Counted from the first letter of the stretch, positions 1 through 5,967 are shown. The stretch is DNA of 7,978 bases from an uncultured Clostridia bacterium (GCA_947178045.1 CAMWWR010000066.1:1-7978), one strand, 5' to 3'. Made by a program: numbers and translations. Notes: a model not told the origin generated them from the letters alone.

Positions 1-1
1 C

Positions 2-496
2 GGCACGACGGCATACACCAGCAACGGCTCGTTCGGGCGGGCGAGACATTCCGCCGGCACGATCTGCATCGCAAATTCGGATGGCTGCCAGCTGCTCGAT
101 ACGAACGGGAATATTATCAGCTTTGCGGAGACGCAGGATATGGCGCAGATCAGCATTGATGCGGTCGGAAATATCTGCTATCCGGATGCGACGGGCAACG
201 GGCAGGCGACCGGCGTCAGGATCGGGCTGGTTCAGTTCAATAATCCGGCGGGGCTTCTGAAAATTCACGGCAGCCTTTTTCAGGTGAGCGAGGCTTCCGG
301 CATGCCGCGGCAGGAGAGCACGGATACGGTGCTCAAGCAGAGCAGGATTCTCACAAAATATGTTGAGGCCTCCAATGTACATACGGCGGATGAGATTGTT
401 AATCTGATTGTGACACAGCGCGCCTACGAGATGAATTCGAAGGTGATCAACGCCTCCGACGAGATGCTGCAGCAGGCGAATAATCTCAGAGGCTGA
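2..496 (+). CDS. flgG: FlgG-type flagellar basal-body rod protein, C-terminal part
   Basis: This is the C-terminal 164 residues of a flagellar hook/basal-body rod protein; the start lies outside the window and the frame is open from base 2. FlgG-family proteins polymerise outside the membrane into the distal rod that links the MS ring to the hook. The fragment begins in the central beta domain (AYTSNGSF, then DGCQLLDTNGN, matching the family pattern of AYTRNGSF followed by a DGYxLLDxNGN segment). It continues through IGLVQFNNPAGL and ends in the diagnostic C-terminal helix, EASNVHTADEIVNLIVTQRAYEMNSKVINASDEMLQQANNL. That ending (SNV, then VNLI, TQRAYE, NSKVI, DEMLQ) is typical of FlgG; FlgF is the main alternative, because many Clostridia encode two similar paralogues. 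It lies 21 bases upstream of flgJ in the same operon. Family assignment is firm, the exact paralogue less so. Confidence 0.9.
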   Translation, partial: GTTAYTSNGSFGRARHSAGTICIANSDGCQLLDTNGNIISFAETQDMAQISIDAVGNICYPDATGNGQATGVRIGLVQFNNPAGLLKIHGSLFQVSEASGMPRQESTDTVLKQSRILTKYVEASNVHTADEIVNLIVTQRAYEMNSKVINASDEMLQQANNLRG

Positions 497-505
497 TAAG
501 AGGAA

Positions 506-512
506 AGAGGTG
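506..512 (+). promoter_or_regulatory. Ribosome binding site of flgJ
   Basis: AGAGGTG lies just upstream of the ATG at 518 and fixes that start. No promoter-like pair is visible in the short flgG-flgJ gap, so translation is re-initiated on the flagellar operon mRNA. Confidence 0.7.
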
Positions 513-517
513 CGACC

Positions 518-868
518 ATGAGTATTTCCGTTGGTGCGGATTACTATATGAATAATATGGCTCAGTCGTCCCAGACGGCGAAGGCCTCGAAGCTGCAGAG
601 CTCGCTCGGCTCACTGGACGTCGCGAACGCGTCGGACGAGGAGCTGCTCGAGTCGTGCAGAGCCTTCGAATCCTACCTTGTGGAGCAGATGCTCAAGGGG
701 ATGGAAAAGACGATTCCGAAGGACGAGGATGAGAAGGAAAACGATTATATGGAGCAGTTCGGCGATCTTCTCTATGAGGAGGTCGGCAAGATGATTTCCG
801 AGAGGAACGAGCTCGGGCTGGCACAGCAGCTTTATGAAGCCATGCAATGCGAAAGGGCTTCGAGGTAG
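518..868 (+). CDS. flgJ: FlgJ-type rod-binding protein, single domain
   Basis: A 116-residue protein of the rod-binding family (the FlgJ N-terminal domain). In flagellar assembly this domain caps or scaffolds the growing rod in the cell envelope. The hallmark is ELLESCRAFESYLVEQMLKGM at about residues 42-62, then a charged linker (KDEDEKEND, 68-76) and the second helical part, DYMEQFGDLLYEEVGKMISERNELGLAQQLYEAM (76-109). The peptidoglycan-hydrolase domain of proteobacterial FlgJ is absent, which is usual for Firmicutes. The ATG at 518 follows AGAGGTG with normal spacing, 21 bases after flgG, so the two genes are co-transcribed. The last residues (CERASR) lie beyond the conserved helix and are encoded partly by the left arm of an inverted repeat at 847-859, so the tail is probably not conserved. 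No secretion signal is visible. Confidence 0.9.
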   Translation: MSISVGADYYMNNMAQSSQTAKASKLQSSLGSLDVANASDEELLESCRAFESYLVEQMLKGMEKTIPKDEDEKENDYMEQFGDLLYEEVGKMISERNELGLAQQLYEAMQCERASR

Positions 869-901
869 CAGAAAAGAGTTTGATGGCGAGCCCTTTCGCA
901 T
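847..901 (+). repeat. Inverted repeat with perfect 13-bp arms across the flgJ stop
   Basis: ATGCGAAAGGGCT (847-859) is the exact reverse complement of AGCCCTTTCGCAT (889-901), leaving a 29-base loop that contains the flgJ stop codon at 866-868. The left arm encodes part of the FlgJ tail. The right arm ends one base before the next hairpin starts at 903, so the two form back-to-back stem-loops. There is no T-run after the right arm, so this is not a standard intrinsic terminator by itself. Confidence 0.8.
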
Positions 902-902
902 G

Positions 903-947
903 GGAGAATCAAAATGAAACCATGAGAGATTTCATTTTTGATTCTCC
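903..947 (+). terminator. Long stem-loop after flgJ, possible operon-end structure
   Basis: The arms 903-919 and 930-947 are complementary over 17 base pairs, with one extra T bulged in the right arm and a 10-base loop (920-929). Such a stem should be very stable in RNA. It lies 35 bases after flgJ and could end the flagellar transcript or protect its 3' end. The bases after the stem (GGGATTGG) are not a U-tract, so classical intrinsic termination is doubtful; the T-rich stretch lies within the right arm. Confidence 0.5.
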
Positions 948-959
948 GGGATTGGTGCA

Positions 960-1100
960 ATGGCTGTTTCACACAGGGATCTGCGTGCAGCAGGAGTTGA
1001 AAAGGCCATGAAGGGTTTTCGGATTGATACAGCCGGGCAGGTGGTGCTTGCCCGGCTGTATTTGACAGGAGGAGCGATGCCGGAAGGAGGACTGCGGTAA
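960..1100 (+). other. Short open frame between flgJ and recD2, doubtful gene
   Basis: ATG at 960 opens a 46-codon frame ending in TAA at 1098-1100, in the same frame as recD2. The product would start MAVSHRDLRAAGVEKAM and end LTGGAMPEGGLR. I do not recognise it. No convincing ribosome binding site precedes the ATG at 960. An internal ATG at 1077 does have a good AGGAGG-AGCG lead and would give a heptapeptide, MPEGGLR. The 13-bp-arm hairpin at 1027-1061 lies inside the frame, which argues against a protein-coding role. It could be a leader peptide for recD2 or simply a chance open frame. Confidence 0.15.
1027..1061 (+). terminator. GC-rich hairpin upstream of recD2
   Basis: Arms ATACAGCCGGGCA (1027-1039) and TGCCCGGCTGTAT (1049-1061) are perfectly complementary over 13 bp, with a 9-base loop. 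The stem is followed by TTGAC, a very short T-stretch. It could be the weak terminator of the flagellar operon, or an attenuator in a recD2 leader, because it lies about 85 bases before the recD2 start. Stem stability is certain; termination is inferred. Confidence 0.5.
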
Positions 1101-1145
1101 AGGCTGTCGGAAGAAGCAGAAGCTGCAGAAGCGCAGGGAAGGACT

Positions 1146-3413
1146 GTGCGGCCGCCGGGGGAGGGAGAGGATACGTTGGACGAACAGTTTGAGGGCTATG
1201 TGGAGAAGATCATATTTCGGAATGCGGAGAACGGCTACACCGTACTCTCGCTCTCGACGGAAAAGGACGAGGAGCTGACCTGCGTCGGAAACTTTACCTT
1301 TATCGGAGAGGGCGAGTTTCTTCATGTGAGCGGCGGCTTCACATCGCATCCGGTCTACGGAGAACAGTTTCAGGTCCGTGCGTACGAGGTGCGGGAGCCG
1401 GAGAATATGATCGCGATGGAACGATACCTCGGCTCGGGAGCGATCCGCGGCATCGGGCCCGCGCTCGCGGCGCGCATCGTGGCGAAATTTAAGGAGGACA
1501 CATTCCGGATCATGGACGAGGAGCCGGAGCGCCTCGCGCAGGTGAAGGGCATCAGCGAGAAGATGGCGCGGGATTTTGCAGTGCAGTTTGAGGAAAAGCG
1601 CGGCATGCGCAGCGCGATGGTCTTTCTGCAGCAATACGGCATTTCGACAGGGCTGGCGGTCAAGATATATCAGAAGTACGGCGACCGGATGAATGAGGTA
1701 ATCCAGCAGAACCCGTATCAGCTCGCGGAGGACATCCGGGGTGTGGGCTTTAAGATCGCGGACGATATCGCGGCGAAGGTCGGCATCGGTGCGGATTCCG
1801 GCTACCGGCTGAGGGCGGGAATCCTGTACATGCTGTCGCAGGCGGCCGGAAACGGCCATGTCTACCTGCCGCAGAAGGAACTGCTTTATCAGACCGGGTT
1901 CGTGCTCGGTGTGGCGGAGGGGCTGGAGGAGGCGCTCGACGATCTTCGGCTTGAGCGCAAGGTTATTTTCGTGCCGGGGGAGGACGATACAAAGGTCTAT
2001 ACCGCCAGCTATTATTATCTTGAGCTGAATACGGCGCGCATGCTGATCGACCTGAATGTGTCATACGATCTGCCGCAACAGGCGCTCGCGGCAAAGTTGG
2101 CCAGACTGCAGCAGAATCTGAAGCTCGAGCTGGAGGAGCATCAGGCGCAGGCGGTGCTGACGGCAGCGCGCAGCGGCGTTTTCCTGCTGACCGGAGGGCC
2201 GGGCACCGGGAAGACGACGACAATCAATGCCATTATCAATTTTTTTGAGTCGGAGGGCATGGAGATTCTGCTGGCCGCACCGACAGGGCGCGCGGCGAAG
2301 CGCATGAAGGAGACGACGGGGCACGAGTCGAGCACGATCCACCGCCTGCTGGAGCTGTCGCGCGGGATCGGCGACGAGGACGGCGACAGCCAGACGGCGC
2401 GGTTCGAGCGCAATGAAAGCAATCCGCTCGAGACGGACGTGCTGATTATTGACGAAATGTCGATGGTCGATATCAGCCTTATGCATGCCCTGCTGCGCGC
2501 GGTCACGGTCGGAACAAGGGTCATTTTTGTCGGCGACGTCAACCAGCTGCCGAGCGTCGGCCCGGGCAATGTGCTGCGCGATATGATCCGCTCGGATGTG
2601 TTTCCGGTCGTCCGCCTGACGAAGATTTTCCGGCAGGCGTCGGAGAGCGATATCATTGTAAACGCGCATAAGATCAACGCGGGCGAGCCGATCCGCCTGG
2701 ACAATAAGAGCAGAGACTTTTTTATGCTCAAGCGGGATGATGTCAACGTGATCACCGGCGTGCTGATTGCACTGATCCGGGACAAGCTGCCGAAATATGT
2801 CGAGGCCACTCCCTACGATATCCAGGTGCTCACGCCGATGCGCAAGGGGGAGCTGGGCGTCGAGCGGCTGAATCAGGTGCTCCAGCAGTACCTGAACCCG
2901 CCGTCGCCGGACAGGAAGGAGAAGGAATTCCGGCAGACCATTTTCCGCGAGGGCGACAAGGTCATGCAGATCCGCAACAATTACCAGCTGACCTGGGAGG
3001 TAAAAAACCGCTACGGCATCACGGTGGATGCGGGCGAGGGCGTATTCAACGGAGACACCGGCATCATCCGGCAGATCAATACATTCGCGGAGGAGATGAC
3101 GGTCGAATTTGACGAGGGGCGGATGGTGGCTTATCCGTTCGGCCAGCTGGAGGAGCTGGAGCTCGCGTACGCGGTCACGATACACAAATCCCAGGGCAGC
3201 GAGTACCCGGCCGTGCTCCTGCCGCTGCTGACCGGGCCGCGGATGCTGTTCAACCGGAACCTGCTCTACACCGCCGTCACAAGGGCGAAGCGCTGCGTCA
3301 CGATTGTCGGCAGCGACCGGACGGTGCAGGCGATGATCGAGAACGAGAGCGAGCAGAAGCGGTATTCGGGCCTGATGGACTGCATCCGGGAAATGGCACA
3401 AAGCGGTATCTGA
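1146..3413 (+). CDS. recD2: RecD2-type ATP-dependent 5'-3' DNA helicase
   Basis: A 755-residue SF1B helicase of the RecD2/YrrC type, which occurs in bacteria without needing RecBC and acts in repair, replication-fork maintenance and recombination. The N-terminal extension typical of RecD2 carries an OB-like part (EGYVEKIIFRNAENGYTVL, about 16-34) and helix-hairpin-helix motifs (GIRGIGPALAARI-like at 98-112, VKGISEKMARDF at 133-144, IRGVGFKIADDIA at 197-209). Motor motifs follow: Walker A GGPGTGKT (350-357), Walker B LIIDEMSMVD (433-442), GDVNQLPSVGPG (463-474), LTKIFRQ (491-497), NGDTGII (635-641), TIHKSQGSEYP (678-688) and LLYTAVTRAKR (706-716). All expected catalytic residues are present. 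The start is uncertain: GTG 1146 is the longest reading, but TTG 1176, preceded by a GGAGGGAGAGG stretch, gives MDEQFEGYVEKI, closer to the usual family start. The stop lies in a 22-bp-arm palindrome. Confidence 0.95.
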   Translation: MRPPGEGEDTLDEQFEGYVEKIIFRNAENGYTVLSLSTEKDEELTCVGNFTFIGEGEFLHVSGGFTSHPVYGEQFQVRAYEVREPENMIAMERYLGSGAIRGIGPALAARIVAKFKEDTFRIMDEEPERLAQVKGISEKMARDFAVQFEEKRGMRSAMVFLQQYGISTGLAVKIYQKYGDRMNEVIQQNPYQLAEDIRGVGFKIADDIAAKVGIGADSGYRLRAGILYMLSQAAGNGHVYLPQKELLYQTGFVLGVAEGLEEALDDLRLERKVIFVPGEDDTKVYTASYYYLELNTARMLIDLNVSYDLPQQALAAKLARLQQNLKLELEEHQAQAVLTAARSGVFLLTGGPGTGKTTTINAIINFFESEGMEILLAAPTGRAAKRMKETTGHESSTIHRLLELSRGIGDEDGDSQTARFERNESNPLETDVLIIDEMSMVDISLMHALLRAVTVGTRVIFVGDVNQLPSVGPGNVLRDMIRSDVFPVVRLTKIFRQASESDIIVNAHKINAGEPIRLDNKSRDFFMLKRDDVNVITGVLIALIRDKLPKYVEATPYDIQVLTPMRKGELGVERLNQVLQQYLNPPSPDRKEKEFRQTIFREGDKVMQIRNNYQLTWEVKNRYGITVDAGEGVFNGDTGIIRQINTFAEEMTVEFDEGRMVAYPFGQLEELELAYAVTIHKSQGSEYPAVLLPLLTGPRMLFNRNLLYTAVTRAKRCVTIVGSDRTVQAMIENESEQKRYSGLMDCIREMAQSGI

Positions 3414-3449
3414 GGAATCGCTGATTTAATCAGCGATTCCTCAGATACC
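3405..3449 (+). repeat. Perfect palindrome with 22-bp arms carrying the recD2 stop codon
   Basis: Bases 3405-3426 are the exact reverse complement of 3428-3449 around a single central T. The last recD2 codons (GGT ATC TGA, stop at 3411-3413) lie in the left arm. In RNA this gives an unusually long, stable hairpin. No T-run follows, so it may be a 3'-end stabiliser, a bidirectional terminator-like element or an intergenic palindromic repeat. The core GGAATCGCTGATTTAATCAG is echoed by the shorter hairpins at 3529-3552 and 3555-3582. Confidence 0.9.
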
Positions 3450-3459
3450 TCTGGTGGAT

Positions 3460-3483
3460 GCAAAGCCTCTTTCAGAGGCTTGC
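3460..3483 (+). repeat. Short stem-loop in the recD2 downstream array
   Basis: AAGCCTCT (3463-3470) pairs exactly with AGAGGCTT (3474-3481) around a TTC loop, and the outer GCA/TGC extends it with one bulged A. It is the second member of the hairpin array. Confidence 0.75.
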
Positions 3484-3523
3484 GGATTTGCCAGGGAATA
3501 TGCCGCTTCGCGGCGCAAATCCG
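3483..3523 (+). repeat. Nested stem-loop with an asymmetric bulge
   Basis: CGGATTTGC (3483-3491) pairs with GCAAATCCG (3515-3523). Inside it GCCGC (3502-3506) pairs with GCGGC (3510-3514) around TTC. The two stems stack directly on the 3' side, with a one-sided 10-base bulge (3492-3501) on the 5' side. That compound shape suggests a folded element and not a random repeat. Confidence 0.7.
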
Positions 3524-3528
3524 GCGCT

Positions 3529-3582
3529 GGAAACGCTTTAACCAGCGTTTCCCTGAGGAAAGCGCTTTAATCGGCGTTTCTC
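3529..3582 (+). repeat. Two adjacent related palindromes, GGAAACGC-TTTAA type
   Basis: The first is GGAAACGCT (3529-3537) paired with AGCGTTTCC (3544-3552). The second runs 3555-3582, with GAAA-CGC pairing to GCG-TTTC across one bulged G. Both have a TTTAA centre and the GGAAA/CGC arms seen in the long palindrome at 3405-3449. The second and the long palindrome also share CTGAGGAA at the outer left edge. Three diverged copies of one palindromic unit in under 200 bases look like a local repeat family. Confidence 0.7.
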
Positions 3583-3607
3583 TAAAAAGGGCGTGCATTT
3601 TAGCCGG

Positions 3608-3627
3608 AAGTATAGTATACTTATAAC
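3608..3627 (+). promoter_or_regulatory. Probable promoter -10 region with a 15-bp palindrome
   Basis: An AT-rich island in GC-rich surroundings contains TATACT (3616-3621) and TATAAC (3622-3627), both acceptable -10 hexamers. No good -35 is seen at 16-18 bases upstream, so an activator or a weak promoter is likely. AAGTATAGTATACTT (3608-3622) is a perfect palindrome around a central G and overlaps the -10, as an operator might. Transcription from here would give a leader of about 55-65 bases before the ATG at 3691. Confidence 0.45.
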
Positions 3628-3678
3628 AAAGACGAAATGCGGGGGCGGTTTCCCGGCATGGAGCAGAATATAAGAATA

Positions 3679-3684
3679 AAGGAG
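3679..3684 (+). promoter_or_regulatory. Ribosome binding site that fixes the nucleotidyltransferase start
   Basis: AAGGAG with a 6-base spacer precedes the ATG at 3691. The frame is also open from an ATG at 3637, but that one has no ribosome binding site, lies at the probable transcription start, and would add 18 residues before the nucleotide-binding strand. Confidence 0.8.
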
Positions 3685-3690
3685 AAGGAA

Positions 3691-4602
3691 ATGAACAAGA
3701 CGGCGCTTGTTATTATGGCCGCGGGAATGGGGAGCCGTTACGGCGGCGGAATTAAGCAGCTGGACAAAGTCGGCCCGTCCGGCGAGATTATCATGGATTA
3801 TTCCATTTATGACGCGAAGGCGGCGGGCTTTGACCGCGTAGTTTTTGTTACACGGAAGGATCTGGAAAAGGATTTCCGTGAGATTATTGGCAACCGCGTG
3901 GAAAAGAAGATTGAGACGGATTATGTGTTCCAGGAGCTTGACGATCTGCCGGACGGCTTTACCTGCCCGGCGGGCCGCACGAAGCCGTGGGGGACGGGCC
4001 AGGCGGTACTGGCGTGCCGCGACAGGGTCACTGAGCCGTTTATGATTATCAACGCCGACGATTATTATGGCCGGGAGGCGTTTGTAAAGGTGCATGATTT
4101 TCTGGCGAATGCGGATTTGACAAAGCAGGGCCGGTACTGCATGGCGGGCTTTGTGCTTGGGAACACGTTGAGCGATAACGGAGCTGTCACGCGCGGCGTA
4201 TGCCGTGTGGATGGCAACGGCTATCTGGTCGATGTGGAAGAAACCTTCGGTATCGAGCGTAAGGGCAATACGGCGGTCGGAAGAAGCGAGGCAGGCGAGG
4301 CGGTGGAGCTGCCGCTCGACAGCGCGGTTTCGATGAGTATGTGGGGCGTTACGCCGGAGTTCTTCGAGGAATTGAAGGCTGGCTTCGCGAAATTTCTCGC
4401 GGGCGGAGCGGCAAACGATCTGAAGGCAGAGTACCTGCTTCCGAAGGTGATCGCGGGGATGCTCAAGGAGAAGCGTGCGTCGGTCGAGGTGCTGCGCACG
4501 AACGGCAAGTGGTTCGGCGTGACCTACCAGGAGGATAAGGAAGCAGTCGTAAAAGCGATCCGTGAGCTGGTTGACGCCGGCGTTTATCCGGAGAAGCTCT
4601 GA
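3691..4602 (+). CDS. Sugar-phosphate nucleotidyltransferase (NTP_transferase family)
   Basis: A 303-residue cytoplasmic GT-A-fold nucleotidyltransferase. The family joins an NTP and a sugar-1-phosphate, or a related phosphate, to give an NDP-activated compound and pyrophosphate. The nucleotide-binding start is LVIMAAGMGSRYGG (6-19), followed by KQLDKVGPSGE (22-32), where the Lys sits as in other pyrophosphorylases. KPWGTGQAV (98-106) contacts the base, NADDYYG (121-127) carries the metal-binding Asp, and WGVTPEF (218-224) plus KAEYLLP (245-251) form the sugar side. WFGVTYQED (274-282) near the end matches the family's C-terminal strand. GSRYGGG differs slightly from the GxGTRL loop of RmlA/GalU, so the sugar and nucleotide cannot be read off the sequence. 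It appears to be monocistronic, with its own promoter; a 158-base gap separates it from comFC. Confidence 0.88.
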   Translation: MNKTALVIMAAGMGSRYGGGIKQLDKVGPSGEIIMDYSIYDAKAAGFDRVVFVTRKDLEKDFREIIGNRVEKKIETDYVFQELDDLPDGFTCPAGRTKPWGTGQAVLACRDRVTEPFMIINADDYYGREAFVKVHDFLANADLTKQGRYCMAGFVLGNTLSDNGAVTRGVCRVDGNGYLVDVEETFGIERKGNTAVGRSEAGEAVELPLDSAVSMSMWGVTPEFFEELKAGFAKFLAGGAANDLKAEYLLPKVIAGMLKEKRASVEVLRTNGKWFGVTYQEDKEAVVKAIRELVDAGVYPEKL

Positions 4603-4606
4603 TTTT

Positions 4607-4649
4607 AAGGGGCAGAAAATGCGCTGATTCTGAAAGGGCAGGAAATGCG
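4607..4649 (+). repeat. Short imperfect direct repeat after the nucleotidyltransferase
   Basis: AAGGGGCAGAAAATGCG (4607-4623) and AAAGGGCAGGAAATGCG (4633-4649) match at 15 of 17 bases, spaced 26 bases start to start. The rest of the 4603-4760 gap holds no clear terminator or promoter. Confidence 0.5.
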
Positions 4650-4760
4650 GAAGGCTTACCGGCGGAATAATACAAAGGGTTTATCGACAGGATAATGCGA
4701 AAGACTGTGGACGGGCAGAGAAAGAGCTCTGCCAGCGGCCGGCTTCGAAGCAGGAGGAGG

Positions 4761-5549
4761 ATGGGGAAAAACAGAAAACAGGAACGCGGAAAAAACGCCG
4801 TTTTCGGGGCGGCTTCCCGCCTTATGCGGCAGGTGCTCGGCTGGCTTTATCCGAGGCGCTGTCCGGTGTGCAGGCAGATTGTCCTGCCGCGCGGGGAGCT
4901 TGCCTGCCCGGATTGCCGCCGCAGGCTGAAATATATCCGGCAGCCTGCGTGTATGAAATGCGGATGCCAGCTTGAGCGGGAGGAGCAGGAGTACTGCCCG
5001 GCGTGCAGGGCGCGCGCCAGACAGTTTGACCGCGGCTATGCCGTCTGGCAGTATGATGGTCTGATGAAGCGGTCGCTGGCGGATTTTAAGTATCACTCGC
5101 GAAAGGAATTCGCGGATTTTTATACGGCGGAGGCGGTGCGGATATACGGAAGGCAGCTGCTTGCCGAGGCTCCGGACGCTCTGCTCCCGGTTCCGGTGCA
5201 CCCGGCCAGGCGAAGGGAGCGCGGGTTTAATCAGGCGGAGCTGCTGGCCGAAGGAATCGGCAGACAGCTTGGGATCCCGACGGACCGGCGGAGCCTCCGG
5301 CGTATTAAAAAGACTGCGCCGCTGAAGGAGCTCGGGCCGGCGGCGAGAGCAAAAACCCTGAAGGATGCATTTTTTGTTTCCTGGAGCAGAGGGCTGCCTC
5401 GTCGAAGTGTGATGCTGGTGGATGATATTTATACGACGGGAAGTACGATGGATGCATGTGCAAAGGCGCTGCGCTGGGCGGGCGCAGAGAGAATCACATT
5501 TCTCTGTGTGGCGGCCGGCGCTCCGGCAGATAAAAGAAAGGAGAAGTAG
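4761..5549 (+). CDS. comFC: ComFC-type phosphoribosyltransferase-fold protein
   Basis: A ComF-family protein, 262 residues from the ATG at 4761. Members combine an N-terminal double zinc ribbon with a type I phosphoribosyltransferase domain and are needed for DNA uptake in naturally competent species; the substrate is unsettled. Here the zinc ligands are CPVC (34-37), CPDC (49-52), CMKC (64-67) and CPAC (79-82). PVPVHPARRRERGFNQAELLA (143-163) is the ComF signature and VMLVDDIYTTGSTMDA (217-232) the PRPP-binding loop with its DD pair. All key residues are intact. Start choice: AGGAGG stands close before the ATG at 4761, while the ATG at 4695 has only a weak AGGA and would add 22 basic residues not expected in the family, so I prefer 4761. 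The stop is three bases before yvyF, indicating translational coupling. No comFA helicase is in the window. Confidence 0.92.
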   Translation: MGKNRKQERGKNAVFGAASRLMRQVLGWLYPRRCPVCRQIVLPRGELACPDCRRRLKYIRQPACMKCGCQLEREEQEYCPACRARARQFDRGYAVWQYDGLMKRSLADFKYHSRKEFADFYTAEAVRIYGRQLLAEAPDALLPVPVHPARRRERGFNQAELLAEGIGRQLGIPTDRRSLRRIKKTAPLKELGPAARAKTLKDAFFVSWSRGLPRRSVMLVDDIYTTGSTMDACAKALRWAGAERITFLCVAAGAPADKRKEK

Positions 5550-5552
5550 CGC

Positions 5553-5960
5553 ATGGATGTGAGAAATTGCAGGGGCTGTGGAAGGTTGTTCAATTATTTA
5601 AGCGGGCCGCCGCTTTGTCCGGACTGTGTGAGGGCGCTGGACGACAAATTCCAGCAGGTGAAGGAGTATGTTTACGATCACCGCAATGCTTCGATTCAGG
5701 AGGTGGCGGACGAGAACGACGTATCGGTTCAGCAGCTGCGGCAGTGGGTGCGCGAGGAGAGACTGGAATTTTCCGAGGCGTCCCTCGTAGGGCTTTCCTG
5801 CGAATCCTGCGGCGCGATGATCCGTTCGGGAAGATTTTGCAAGTCATGTAAGGATAAGCTTGCGAATACGCTCGGCAATGCGTACCAGAAGCCGCAGATG
5901 CAGGAGCCGGTGAAAAAGGACCCGCGCTCCAGCGGAAGAATGCGGTTCCTCGACAGCTGA
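5553..5960 (+). CDS. yvyF: YvyF-like flagellar operon protein, zinc-ribbon plus HTH
   Basis: A 135-residue protein matching the flagellar-operon family that includes Bacillus YvyF. Two zinc-knuckle-like pairs sit at the N-terminus (C6-x2-C9 and C22-x2-C25, in NCRGCG and LCPDC). A helical middle has a MerR-like helix-turn-helix, SIQEVADENDVSVQQLRQWV (47-66), and two more pairs follow (C83-x2-C86, C96-x2-C99). The tail after 110 is basic and proline-rich, probably disordered. GGAG stands 9 bases before the ATG. In Bacillus subtilis yvyF lies between comFC and flgM, so the order here is the conserved one, although flgM and the flgK genes are missing and a convergent gene follows. The role is uncertain; zinc- and nucleic-acid-binding regulation of late flagellar expression is inferred from the domains. 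Confidence 0.88.
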   Translation: MDVRNCRGCGRLFNYLSGPPLCPDCVRALDDKFQQVKEYVYDHRNASIQEVADENDVSVQQLRQWVREERLEFSEASLVGLSCESCGAMIRSGRFCKSCKDKLANTLGNAYQKPQMQEPVKKDPRSSGRMRFLDS

Positions 5961-5967
5961 TTGTTTG

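Noticed and set aside
1062..1067. TTGACA, a perfect -35 hexamer upstream of recD2
   Set aside because: No -10-like hexamer lies 15-19 bases downstream; the stretch is GC- and purine-rich.
969..1859. Minus-strand frame of 296 codons across the recD2 5' end
   Set aside because: It covers the hairpins and recD2 codons, has no motif, and has Arg/His/Leu-rich shadow composition.
2061..3401. Long minus-strand frame of 446 codons opposite recD2
   Set aside because: Shadow of recD2: His/Arg/Leu-rich, as expected from the antisense of GC-rich codons.
3405..3582. CRISPR array reading of the repeated hairpins
   Set aside because: Repeat units differ in length and sequence, spacing is irregular, and there are no unique spacers of constant size.
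3637..3690. N-terminal extension of the nucleotidyltransferase from the ATG at 3637
   Set aside because: No ribosome binding site, and it overlaps the probable transcription start; the AAGGAG before 3691 decides the start.
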